Shown: positions 1 to 6,733, numbered from the stretch's first letter. The stretch: 9,277 bases of DNA from Sphingomonadales bacterium (GCA_020200935.1 JAIVHR010000183.1:1-9277), one strand, 5' to 3'. Translations and numbers: made by a program. Notes: a model not told the origin generated them from the letters alone.

Positions 1-608
1 TCCTTGTCCTTGTGGAGCTTCACCGCGGTGATCGGGACGATCTCGTCATCGAGCCGCCCGGCCTCATGCGCGGCGGTGATCCGCTGCTGGCTCTGCGCGC
101 CATATTCGTCCTGCGCCTCGCGCGGGATGCGGTATCTGTCGGCGACATATTCGGCGGTCTCGATCATCGTCCAATAGAGCTCGGGCTTGGTCGCGAGTAC
201 GCCGTCCGACTGATAGCGCGTCAGGTTCTTGTTGGGCAGCACCAGCGACACCGAATCGACGCCGCCCGCGACATAGATGCCCTCCTCGCCGGCGCGGATG
301 CGCTGGGCGGCCATGGCGATGGTCTGCAACCCCGAGGCGCATTTGCGGTCGACAGTGACGCCGGCGACCGAAGCCGGCAGCCCCGCCTCGATCGCCGCGG
401 ATCGGCCGATATTGTTGCCGGTCGCGCCCTCGGGATGCGCCGAGCCCAGGAGCACATCTTCGACCTCCTCGCTCGCGACCCTCGCCCTTTCAAGCGCCGC
501 CCGGATGACATGCGCGGCGAGCGTCGAGCCATGGGTGTTGTTGAGCGCCCCGCGATAGGCCTTGCCGATCGGCGTGCGGGCGGTCGAGACGATGACGGCG
601 TCGGGCAT
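1..608 (-). CDS. Thiolase family protein (acetyl-CoA acyltransferase), N-terminal part, cut by the left edge
   Basis: Thiolases make or cleave 3-ketoacyl-CoA with CoA, in the last step of beta-oxidation or in acetoacetyl-CoA formation. About 202 residues are visible, roughly half the usual 390. The protein starts MPDAVIVSTARTPIGKAYRG, the classical thiolase N-terminus. The active-site loop VDRKCASGLQTIAMAAQRI follows, with the acyl-accepting cysteine at residue 90, and then the AGGVDSVS strand around 114-121. The C-terminal His and Cys motifs lie outside the window. The ATG start is at 606-608, with AGGAGA seven bases upstream on the minus strand. It begins only 30 bases after the stop of the MFS transporter on the same strand, so the two are probably cotranscribed. 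Substrate chain length cannot be read from this half. Family call is firm; the exact pathway is open. Confidence 0.93.
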   Translation of the reverse strand, partial: MPDAVIVSTARTPIGKAYRGALNNTHGSTLAAHVIRAALERARVASEEVEDVLLGSAHPEGATGNNIGRSAAIEAGLPASVAGVTVDRKCASGLQTIAMAAQRIRAGEEGIYVAGGVDSVSLVLPNKNLTRYQSDGVLATKPELYWTMIETAEYVADRYRIPREAQDEYGAQSQQRITAAHEAGRLDDEIVPITAVKLHKDK

Positions 609-638
609 GCAAGTGTCTCCTGGCTTGTTCCGCAACTC

Positions 639-1853
639 CTACCGCGTTCGGCTTCTCGCCCGCAATCGCGGCGTGATGATCGCCAGCGCGATCGATGCGG
701 CGAGGCACCAGCCCGCCATCCAGAGCATCTGGACCGGAAGTCCGATCCCGCGGTCGATCAGCGCGCCGGTGATGCCCGGGCCGAGCGCGGTCGCGAAGAC
801 CATCGCCGCGACGATCACCGCGCGGATCGCGCCGAGATGCTTGATGCCGTAGACTTCGGGCCAGAGCGCACCGACCAGGGTCGAAGTGAAGCCGTAGCTG
901 ACGCCGAGCAGACACATGAAGAGGTAGACGCCCCAGACCGGCGTCACGAGCCCGGCCGCCGCGCTCGCCACGGCCAGCGGGATCAGGAAATAGGGCAGGA
1001 TCCGGAGTGCCCCGTACCGGTCGATCAACCCGCCGCAGATCAGCGCGAAGAGCACCGTCGTCGCCGCCATCACCGGAAAGGCCGCGGCGAAGGCGAGCGG
1101 GTCGTAACCGCGCAGCTCGACGAAATAATCCTGGTGGAAGAACACCGTCGTGCCGATGAAGGGCGGCGCGAGCACGCCGACGAGCAGCAGATAGAAGGCG
1201 GGATCGCGCAACACATCGGCGCGCGTCCAGTCGCGCGCGGTGTGCGGCGGCTGCTCGGCGTCGGCGGCGCTCATCGGCACACGCTCGACCGAAAACAGCC
1301 AGAGGATCGCGGGCAAGGCGACGATCATCAGCAATGCCGCGCCGCCGAGCCAGGCCGCCTGCCAGCCGAGCGCGCCGGCGATCAATGCGAACGTTACCGG
1401 CAGCACCGCCTCGCCCGCCTGGTGGCCCGGCACGACGAGCGAGGTCGCCCTGCCGCGACCGGCGGCGAACCAGCGGCCGATCTCGGTCAGCGCCGTATGC
1501 GTCATCATCCCCTGGCCGAAGAGCCGCAGCAGATAGAGCGCGAGGAGCAGGAAGATCAGGCTCGGCGCGAAGACGATCAGCAGGCAGGCGCCGGCGAGGC
1601 ACGGGATGACGAAGCGCGCGACCTTCCAGCCCGGCATGTAATCGAGCGTCCGGCCGAGCCAGGGGAGGGTCGCCGCGCTCATCAGCGTCGCCGCCATGTA
1701 GAGCAGCCCGAAATCGCCGTCCGACAGATCGAATTTCGCGCGCAGCTCGCCGCCCGACAGGCCGATGAAGAAGGTCTGGCCGAAGCTCGAAAAGAAGGTG
1801 AGCAGAAAGCCCCCCGCGATCCAGCGGGCGTTGATGCGGAGAAAGGTGAGCAC
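639..1853 (-). CDS. MFS transporter
   Basis: A 404-residue inner-membrane protein with hydrophobic segments spread through its length and two halves split by a polar loop near residues 190-215, as expected for a 12-helix major facilitator. Loop motif A is degenerate after helix 2 (GRTLDYMPGWKVAR, 67-80) and clear in the second half (GGLIDRYGALRI, 274-285). A basic helix-4 region (EIGRWFAAGRGRA, 124-136) resembles motif B. Substrate is not evident; with a thiolase gene directly downstream, an organic or carboxylic acid is a reasonable guess. The start is GTG at 1851-1853, since the reading frame is closed a short way upstream by TAA at 1896-1898 and no other start codon lies between. The ribosome site is weak (AAGG seven bases upstream). 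The gene is divergent from the broken gamma-glutamyltransferase, across a 135-base gap. Confidence 0.9.
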   Translation of the reverse strand: MLTFLRINARWIAGGFLLTFFSSFGQTFFIGLSGGELRAKFDLSDGDFGLLYMAATLMSAATLPWLGRTLDYMPGWKVARFVIPCLAGACLLIVFAPSLIFLLLALYLLRLFGQGMMTHTALTEIGRWFAAGRGRATSLVVPGHQAGEAVLPVTFALIAGALGWQAAWLGGAALLMIVALPAILWLFSVERVPMSAADAEQPPHTARDWTRADVLRDPAFYLLLVGVLAPPFIGTTVFFHQDYFVELRGYDPLAFAAAFPVMAATTVLFALICGGLIDRYGALRILPYFLIPLAVASAAAGLVTPVWGVYLFMCLLGVSYGFTSTLVGALWPEVYGIKHLGAIRAVIVAAMVFATALGPGITGALIDRGIGLPVQMLWMAGWCLAASIALAIITPRLRARSRTR

Positions 1854-1883
1854 CGGCGCGCCTTGGCGGGTTGGCCCGCAAAA

Positions 1884-1918
1884 GGGAAGACACTGTTATC
1901 TTCTTCCCCTTCAGGGGA
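1884..1918. other. Two overlapping, mutually exclusive short hairpins in the divergent MFS/ggt gap
   Basis: GGGAAGA (1884-1890) can pair with TCTTCCC (1902-1908) across an 11-base loop. TCCCC (1905-1909) can instead pair with GGGGA (1914-1918) across the loop TTCA. The two stems share bases 1905-1908, so only one can form at a time. They lie in the leader of the plus-strand ggt gene and in the upstream region of the minus-strand transporter. The arms are short and may be chance; no function is assigned. Confidence 0.3.
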
Positions 1919-1988
1919 GCGGACGCCAATTGGACGCCGGCGCGAAAAACTGCGAGTAACCACACCAATTCAAAACCGAGGACGACCC

Positions 1989-3583
1989 ATGATCAAGACT
2001 GCCATCGCATCCGCCATCGCCACGCTCGGAGCGCTGGCACTCGCACCGCCGGCCGCTGGGCAAACCGCCGAAGCCGAACAGGCCGCCCCCGTCCTCGATA
2101 TCGGTCCCGGCGGACGGCCGGTCGGCGAGGCCTGGTCGCGCAGCCCGGTCTATGCCGAGCACGGTATGGCGGCGACCGCGCATCCGCTCGCGAGCCAGGT
2201 GGCGATCGACATCCTCCAGGCCGGCGGCAGCGCCATTTGCCCGTCACCGTGCCCGGCACCGTCGATGGCTGGTTCGAGCTGCATGGTCGTTTCGGCCGGC
2301 TCGGCATGGAGGAAGTGCTGGCGCCGGCGATCTCCTATGCCGAAAACGGCTTTCCCATCTCGCCCGTCATTGCCGGCTATTTCGCGATGAACCTGGCGCG
2401 CTTCGAGGAGCTCGAGGATACGATCGGCGAGTTCGGCAATGCGCGGGCGACATATTTCGCCGACGGCGCGCCCGAGGTCGGCGAAATCTTCCGCAACCCC
2501 GACCTCGCCAACACCTTGCGCCTGATTGCCGAGGGCGGGCGCGAGGCATTCTACGAGGGACCGATCGCGCGGACGATCGACGCCTATATGCGGCGGATCG
2601 GCGGCGATCTGCGCTACGAGGATTTCGCCGCGCATGAGAGCGAATGGGTCGAGCCGGGCTGCGCCGACTATCGCGAAGGCTATGCGCTCTGCGAGCTGCC
2701 GCCCAGCGGCCAGGGCTTCGCGGCGCTGCAGATGGTCAACATCCTCAAGAATATCGATCTCGCGCAATATCCGCGCGGATCGGCCGAGGTGCTCCATTAC
2801 ATCACCGAGGCCAAGCGCTTGGCCTTCGAGGATCTCGCCCGCTATTATGCCGATCCGGCCTTCGCCGAGATACCGGTCGAGGGGCTGCTGTCCGACGAAT
2901 ATGGTCGCCGCCGCTTCGCCGAGATCGATCCGGAGCGCGCCAGCCCCGAATTCGCCCCCGGCGATCCGCGGATCGAGGGCACAAGCGACACGACCTACGT
3001 GACCGTCGCCGACGAGAGCGGCATGATGGTCAGCCTGATTCAGTCCAACTATCGCGGCATGGGATCGGGGCTGGTCGCCGATGGATTGGGCTTCATGTTT
3101 CAGGATCGCGGCGAGCTCTTCTCGCTGGATCCCGACCATCCCAATGTCTACGCGCCGGGCAAGCGGCCTTTCCACACGATCATCCCCGCCTTCGTGATGC
3201 GCAATGGCGAGCCCTACATGAGCTTCGGGCTGATGGGCGGCGGGATGCAGCCGCAGGGCCACGTCCAGGTGCTGATCAACCTCGTCGATTTCGACATGAA
3301 CCTGCAGGAGGCCGGCGACGCGGCGCGATTGAACCATGACGGCGGCCGCCAGCCGACGCAGGATCTCGCGGGCACCGGCGCCGATCTGCTCGGCACGCTT
3401 TATGTCGAGGCTGGCATCCCGACCGAAACCGTCGAGCGGCTGCGCGCGATGGGGCACAATGTCGAGGTCGTCTCAGACGGCATCATGTTCGGCGGCTATC
3501 AGGCGATCGCCCGCGATCCCGAGACCGGCGTCTATTCGGGCGCCACCGAGATGCGCAAGGACGGGCAGGCGGTCGGGTATTAG
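1989..3583 (+). pseudogene. ggt: Gamma-glutamyltransferase, broken by an internal deletion with frameshift
   Basis: Gamma-glutamyltransferases are exported Ntn hydrolases that cut gamma-glutamyl bonds, such as those of glutathione, and mature by self-cleavage before a catalytic threonine. The ATG at 1989 has GAGGA upstream and opens a signal peptide (MIKTAIASAIATLGALALAPPAAG), followed by the family N-terminus YAEHGMAATAHPLASQVAIDILQAGGSA (about 55-82). Near 2236 the frame changes. Homology resumes with LPVTVPGTVDGWFELHGRFG at 2237 and runs to the TAG at 3581-3583. The later core looks intact: nucleophile Thr (ACG, 2990-2992) in DTTYVTVADESG, then PGKRPFHTIIPAF and MGGGMQPQGH. The family segment that normally joins these parts, with the DAA..AN helix, the GIGG turn and the substrate-binding Arg loop, is absent, about 70 residues. 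The two parts total about 530 codons against roughly 600. A true deletion or a local misassembly are both possible; a one-base read error cannot explain the missing block. Confidence 0.85.
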
Positions 3584-3596
3584 GGGTTACGAATTC

Positions 3597-3700
3597 CGTC
3601 ATTGCGAGCGCAGCGAAGCAATCCAGGCCCGCACAATCGGCTTGCCTATCTCCCATGGCTCTGGATTGCCGCGTCGGCCCGCGGCCTCCTCGCAATGACG
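3597..3700. repeat. Long inverted (REP-like) palindromic repeat
   Basis: The left arm, 3597-3626, begins CGTCATTGCGAG and ends GCAATCCAG. The right arm, 3661-3700, begins CTGGATTGC and ends CTCGCAATGACG. The outer 12 bases pair perfectly (3597-3608 with 3689-3700), and so do the inner 9 (3618-3626 with 3661-3669), around a loop of 34 bases. The motif CGTCATTGCGAGC...GAAGCAATCCAG is one I recognise as a dispersed intergenic palindrome in many proteobacterial genomes. It starts 13 bases after the ggt stop codon and fills most of the gap to the acyl-CoA dehydrogenase gene. There is no T-run, so it is not a standard intrinsic terminator. Confidence 0.8.
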
Positions 3701-3704
3701 ATGC

Positions 3705-3730
3705 TGTGCTCCTACGAAGGCAGGAGCACA
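3705..3730. repeat. Perfect 9-bp hairpin just past the acyl-CoA dehydrogenase stop codon
   Basis: TGTGCTCCT (3705-3713) and AGGAGCACA (3722-3730) are perfect inverted repeats around the 8-base loop ACGAAGGC. The hairpin lies one base beyond the minus-strand TGA at 3732-3734. It could end or protect the 3' end of that transcript, but no run of T follows on the minus strand. It may equally be a second short dispersed repeat beside the longer palindrome at 3597-3700. Confidence 0.6.
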
Positions 3731-3731
3731 A

Positions 3732-4895
3732 TCACTTCGCCCGCTGGTTGAACCGCCGCCCGGCGATCGCGGCCGCGATATTCACCTTCTGCACGTCGAT
3801 CGCGCCGCCGGCGATGCCCCAGCCCCAGCCGTCGCGCATCCGCTGCTCGATGTCATACTGTTTCGAATAGCCGTAGCCGCCCATCACCTGCATCGCCTTG
3901 CCGGTCACCTCGCGGACCATCTCGTTGGCGAAGCATTTGGCCATCGAACTGTCGAGCACCGAGGGGAAGCCCTGCTCGGCGGCCCAGGCGGCGCGGTGGA
4001 TGAGGAGACGCGACGCCTCGACCTGCATCGTCATCTCGGCGAGCTTCAATTGCACGGCCTGGAAATCGATCAGCGGCTTGCCGAAGGCCCGCCGCTCCTG
4101 GATATATTCGCCGACCTTCTCGACCGCGCCCGCCGCGATCCCGAGCGACATTGTCGCGTTGCCGCAGCGTTCGAGATCGAAGGCCTCCATCAGCTTTTTG
4201 AAGCCGCCGGCGCCGACGACGACATTCTCTTTCGGTACACGGACGTCATCGAGGAAGATGTCGGCGCTCGGCACGCCGCGAAAGCCCATCAGCCGCTCGC
4301 GCTCGCCGAAGCTCAGTCCCGCCGCGCCCTTATCGACATAGACCGCACCGATGCCCTTTGCTCCGGGCTCGTCGGTGAAGCGGCAATAGACGAGATAGCC
4401 GTCCGACCGTCCGCCGCCCGAGCACCAGCGTTTGGTGCCGTTGAGCACGATTTCGCCGTCTTCCTCGCGCGCGCTGGTCGTCAGATCAGTCAGCGCGGTG
4501 CCGGCCTCGGGTTCGGACATGGCGACGGCGACGACATGCTCGCCAGCGCAGACCTTGGGGATGATGCGCCGCTTGAGCGCCTCCCCGCCGAAGCGCTCGA
4601 TCGCCATGATCGGCCCGACCGAACTTTCGAACACCGGAAAGGCAATTCCCGGCGAGACCTGCGCGAATTCCTCGAGCACCAGCAGCGCCTCGAGCGCGCC
4701 GAGCCCGAGCCCGCCATGGGTTTCGGGAAGATTGACGCCGAGAAAGCCGAGCTCGCCGAGCTTGCACTTCCAGTCGGCCGACAGCGGCTCGTCGGTCTCC
4801 TCGACCTGGCGCGCGACATCGGCAAGCTCGCTACGCGCGAAACGCCGCGCCGCTTGCTGCAATTCGCGCTGCTCGTCGCTCAGGCTGAAATCCAC
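3732..4895 (-). CDS. Acyl-CoA dehydrogenase family protein, catalytic Glu in the isovaleryl/long-chain position
   Basis: A 387-residue flavoprotein of full family length, which would oxidise an acyl-CoA to the trans-2-enoyl-CoA with FAD and pass electrons to electron-transfer flavoprotein. Visible landmarks are the N-terminal helical domain (MDFSLSDEQRELQQAARRFA), the flavin/substrate motif AMSEPEAGTALTDLTTSA (125-142), RRAFGKPL (269-276) and the C-terminal MQVMGGYGYSKQYDIEQRMRD (335-355). The usual catalytic Glu of the C-terminal EGT motif is replaced by Gly363 (IAGGAIDVQ). A Glu sits instead at 242 in FDLER, the position used by isovaleryl-CoA and long-chain dehydrogenases. The start is GTG at 4893-4895, with GGGG seven bases upstream; an overlapping ATG seven bases earlier is out of frame. 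It is divergent from the cupin gene. Its exact substrate cannot be told; a branched, long-chain or unusual acyl-CoA is possible. Confidence 0.92.
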   Translation of the reverse strand: MDFSLSDEQRELQQAARRFARSELADVARQVEETDEPLSADWKCKLGELGFLGVNLPETHGGLGLGALEALLVLEEFAQVSPGIAFPVFESSVGPIMAIERFGGEALKRRIIPKVCAGEHVVAVAMSEPEAGTALTDLTTSAREEDGEIVLNGTKRWCSGGGRSDGYLVYCRFTDEPGAKGIGAVYVDKGAAGLSFGERERLMGFRGVPSADIFLDDVRVPKENVVVGAGGFKKLMEAFDLERCGNATMSLGIAAGAVEKVGEYIQERRAFGKPLIDFQAVQLKLAEMTMQVEASRLLIHRAAWAAEQGFPSVLDSSMAKCFANEMVREVTGKAMQVMGGYGYSKQYDIEQRMRDGWGWGIAGGAIDVQKVNIAAAIAGRRFNQRAK

Positions 4896-4914
4896 GGATC
4901 ATCCCCTTCCTCTG

Positions 4915-4982
4915 CATCCCCGCGAAAGCGGGGATCCATCGAACCGCCCGCACCATGGATTCCCGCCTTCGCGGGAATGACG
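4915..4982. repeat. Two-hairpin intergenic repeat in inverted arrangement
   Basis: The left unit contains CCCCGC (4918-4923), loop GAAA, then GCGGGG (4928-4933). The right unit contains TTCCCGC (4960-4966), loop CTTC, then GCGGGAA (4971-4977). The two units are inverted copies of each other, joined by GGATCCAT (4932-4939) and ATGGAT (4955-4960), so either two small hairpins or one long one could form. The unit ATTCCCGC-GAAG-GCGGGAATCCA is a dispersed palindrome that I associate with sphingomonad genomes. It occupies half of the 134-base gap between the divergent acyl-CoA dehydrogenase and cupin genes. Confidence 0.8.
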
Positions 4983-4991
4983 ATAGGAGTC

Positions 4992-5022
4992 TATAGTCCG
5001 AAAGAAACAGATCGAGAGGAAG
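4992..5022 (+). promoter_or_regulatory. Possible -10 box and ribosome binding site of the cupin gene
   Basis: TATAGT at 4992-4997 resembles a -10 box, 10 bases past the right end of the two-hairpin repeat. A start about seven bases later would give a leader of roughly 25 bases that still contains the strong ribosome site GAGAGGAAGG (5014-5023), just ahead of the ATG at 5030. No good -35 box is seen at the right distance; that position falls inside the repeat hairpin. The ribosome site is convincing, the promoter tentative. Confidence 0.3.
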
Positions 5023-5029
5023 GACCACC

Positions 5030-5593
5030 ATGCCCAAGCCATCCCGCCGCATCGTCACCGGCCATGACGAGAAGGGCCATTCGATCCTGCTCGAAGACGG
5101 CCCACCGCCGCGGATCGTCGCGATGGGCGAGGATGAGGAGGGCGCCGTCTTTCACGAGATCTGGAACACGCGCGCGACGCCCGCGCCGATCGATCGCGCA
5201 TCAGGCGAACCTGCTGAAGACGGCATTCGGCTCGAGCCGCCCGCGGGAGGAACGCGCATCCGGCTGGTCGATTTTCCGCCCGACGATGACAGGATCAACA
5301 TCACGCCCGAGCAGGCCCGCGCCGCCTTCGCGGCGATCGGCGCGCATGGCGCCTCGACCCATACGGACGCCGAGGGATCGCATCCCTTCATGCACCGCAC
5401 GGAAACGGTCGATTACGGCATCGTGCTCGAAGGCGAAATCACATTGGTCCTCGACCGGGAAGCGATCCCGCTCGAAGCCGGCGACATCGTCATCCAGCGC
5501 GGCACCAGCCATGCCTGGTCGAACAGGTCGGACCGGATCTGCCGGATGGCCTTCATACTGATCGACGGGCATTTCGAGGAAGGGCTCGGCTAG
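5030..5593 (+). CDS. Cupin domain-containing protein
   Basis: A 187-residue soluble protein with a single C-terminal cupin barrel. The N-terminus RRIVTGHDEKGHSILLEDGPPPR (6-28) is typical of a group of small proteobacterial cupins. Cupin motif 1 is HPFMHRTETVDYGIVLEGEITLVLD (118-142), with His118, His122 and Glu125 as possible metal ligands. Motif 2 is GDIVIQRGTSHAWSN (151-165), with His161. A metal-dependent enzyme or small-ligand sensor is possible; the reaction is not known from sequence. The ATG at 5030-5032 has a strong GAGAGGAAGG site a short distance upstream, and the stop is TAG at 5591-5593. The gene is transcribed away from the acyl-CoA dehydrogenase and could share its control. There is no signal peptide, so the product should be cytoplasmic. 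Confidence 0.9.
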   Translation: MPKPSRRIVTGHDEKGHSILLEDGPPPRIVAMGEDEEGAVFHEIWNTRATPAPIDRASGEPAEDGIRLEPPAGGTRIRLVDFPPDDDRINITPEQARAAFAAIGAHGASTHTDAEGSHPFMHRTETVDYGIVLEGEITLVLDREAIPLEAGDIVIQRGTSHAWSNRSDRICRMAFILIDGHFEEGLG

Positions 5594-5594
5594 A

Positions 5595-5623
5595 TCCTCC
5601 CCACCGCTTCGCGACAGGGAGGA
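5595..5623 (+). terminator. Hairpin after the cupin gene, possible terminator
   Basis: TCCTCCC (5595-5601) pairs perfectly with GGGAGGA (5617-5623) around a 15-base loop. It lies directly after the cupin stop codon. Only CTTC follows, not a T-run, so it is a weak terminator candidate or another dispersed palindrome. Confidence 0.35.
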
Positions 5624-5633
5624 CTTCAGAATC

Positions 5634-5667
5634 GAAAAGGACCGCCTCCACAAGGGAGACGGCCCTC
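5634..5667 (-). terminator. Intrinsic terminator of the cell-wall hydrolase gene
   Basis: On the minus strand, 30 bases past the hydrolase stop, AGGGCCGTCTCC can pair with GGAGGCGGTCCT in a 12-bp stem with two mismatches. It is followed at once by TTTTC (complement of 5634-5638). A GC-rich stem plus a T-run is the standard Rho-independent form. The hydrolase and the cupin gene converge here. Confidence 0.65.
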
Positions 5668-5696
5668 TCGACCGGTAATACTAAGGGGGAGGAAGA

Positions 5697-6356
5697 TTAC
5701 CGGTAGAAAATGTGCGCGCCGACCTGGCCGAGCCGCGTCTTGCGGCGGGCGAAGGCGGGGCGGACGTAATTGGCGTGGAAGAACAGCGCCTCGCCGACCA
5801 CCGGCTGGCTGATCCCGTTGCGCGCGTCGATGGCGATTTCGACGAAGCGCTCCCATTGCGCGCCCGAACGCCGGGGATGATGCCCCCGGATATTCGAGAA
5901 TTGCGCCCGCTGATAGACGACGCCGCAGATGCTGTTCGGAAAGAGCGGCGATTCGACGCGGTTCATGACGACCTGGGCGACGGCGAGCTGGCCGCTGCGC
6001 GGTTCGCCGCGCGCCTCGTTGCTGATCACCTTGGCGAGGCAATCGAGCTCTTCGTCGCGCGTATCGTTGATCGCCGTCTCGGCCGGCTCCTCGATCTCGG
6101 GGAGCCTGTGGCCGTCGCGAGCGAGAATCTCGTCGACGATCTCGGCCTGGCGATCGAGATCGATCACCCGTTCTTCAACCGGCCCGTCCGAGGGGTCGCT
6201 CTCGATGCCGGCCGCAGCGAGCAGCTCGGCATCCGCCTCGGCAACCACGGCTTCGGCATCTTCCGACGCGAAACCGGTGGCCATCGGCAAAATGGCGGCG
6301 CCACCAAGGACGACCGCCGCGGTAAGTGACAAAAACGCCTTGCGACCCAAGGACAT
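5697..6356 (-). CDS. Cell wall hydrolase, SleB/CwlJ type (Hydrolase_2 domain), exported
   Basis: A 219-residue protein. Members of this family cut peptidoglycan; in Bacillus they act at spore germination, while in non-sporing alphaproteobacteria they are general envelope hydrolases. Residues 1-30 form a signal peptide (basic start, hydrophobic LTAAVVLGGAAILPMATG, cleavage probably near FAS). An acidic, low-complexity linker follows, about 32-103. The catalytic domain (104-219) shows LAKVISNEARGEPRSGQLAVAQVVMNRV, with the conserved Glu114 of the NEARGE motif, then CGVVYQRAQFS, and the C-terminal ALFFHANYVRPAF and GAHIFYR. The product should act in the periplasm. ATG is at 6354-6356 with GGAG six bases upstream, and the stop is TAA at 5697-5699. 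It is probably a single-gene transcript, with a long gap upstream and a terminator downstream. The family call is strong. Confidence 0.92.
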   Translation of the reverse strand: MSLGRKAFLSLTAAVVLGGAAILPMATGFASEDAEAVVAEADAELLAAAGIESDPSDGPVEERVIDLDRQAEIVDEILARDGHRLPEIEEPAETAINDTRDEELDCLAKVISNEARGEPRSGQLAVAQVVMNRVESPLFPNSICGVVYQRAQFSNIRGHHPRRSGAQWERFVEIAIDARNGISQPVVGEALFFHANYVRPAFARRKTRLGQVGAHIFYR

Positions 6357-6621
6357 TCAGAACTCCATCAGATGCGCGAAGGCGAGCGGCCTGCCGGCTT
6401 TAAAAAACTCGAATTGTGGGCTGTCCCGCTCTCAATCACGACTTCCCTGCCGCGGCGCTGTTCCTCCTGAACCAGAGCGCTCGCACGGCGGGCCGTGTCT
6501 GTGAGGACTAACTGCATTGTGCGTCGCAGCATTACAACCGGATTACGGTGAGCCGTGGACCCAACGCGATAGCCTGCGCAACTAAATTACAATCTTAACG
6601 GCCGCGCGCCGAAAGCTAAGT

Positions 6622-6664
6622 CATTGATATCACGATGGCCTGATCCGCCCGGGCGGAATCAATG
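6622..6664. promoter_or_regulatory. Nested palindrome cluster, possible operator or RNA fold
   Basis: CATTGAT (6622-6628) is the inverted copy of ATCAATG (6658-6664). Inside lie the 8-base palindrome TGATATCA (6625-6632) and a near-perfect palindrome 6641-6661 built on CCGCCCGGGCGG with TGAT/AATCA ends and one unpaired base. The ATCA arm can pair with either of two partners, so alternative folds exist. There is no T-run on either strand, so it is not a simple terminator. A protein-binding site is a guess. Confidence 0.4.
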
Positions 6665-6715
6665 GTCAAAAAATCCCTGTTTTGCGTGCAGCATCGCGTT
6701 AACCAGCATGGCAGA

Positions 6716-6733
6716 CTATCGGGTGGCCGATAG
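6716..6733. repeat. 7-bp hairpin in the hydrolase/FAH gap
   Basis: CTATCGG (6716-6722) and CCGATAG (6727-6733) are perfect inverted repeats around the loop GTGG. No T-run follows on either strand. Function is unknown. Confidence 0.45.

Noticed and set aside
12..2390. Very long open frame (792 codons) on the plus strand
   Set aside because: Most of it is antisense to the thiolase and MFS genes, with an Arg/Asp/Ala-rich translation typical of GC-rich shadow frames. Only its end, from 1989, is real, as the N-terminal part of the broken gamma-glutamyltransferase.
2150..3457. 435-codon frame on the minus strand opposite ggt
   Set aside because: It mirrors the codon pattern of the plus-strand gamma-glutamyltransferase, has no recognisable domain, and the plus strand carries clear family motifs.
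1989..3583. Programmed frameshift in ggt instead of a lesion
   Set aside because: There is no slippery sequence at 2230-2240, and a frameshift alone would not account for the missing block of about 70 conserved residues.
3597..4982. Repeats considered as a CRISPR array
   Set aside because: The repeat units at 3597-3700 and 4915-4982 differ from each other, are not regularly spaced, and have a gene between them with no cas genes nearby.
3996..5561. 521-codon plus-strand frame across the acyl-CoA dehydrogenase and cupin genes
   Set aside because: It is antisense to the dehydrogenase and then out of frame with the cupin gene. It also reads through the repeat hairpins, and both overlapped genes have strong motifs in their own frames.
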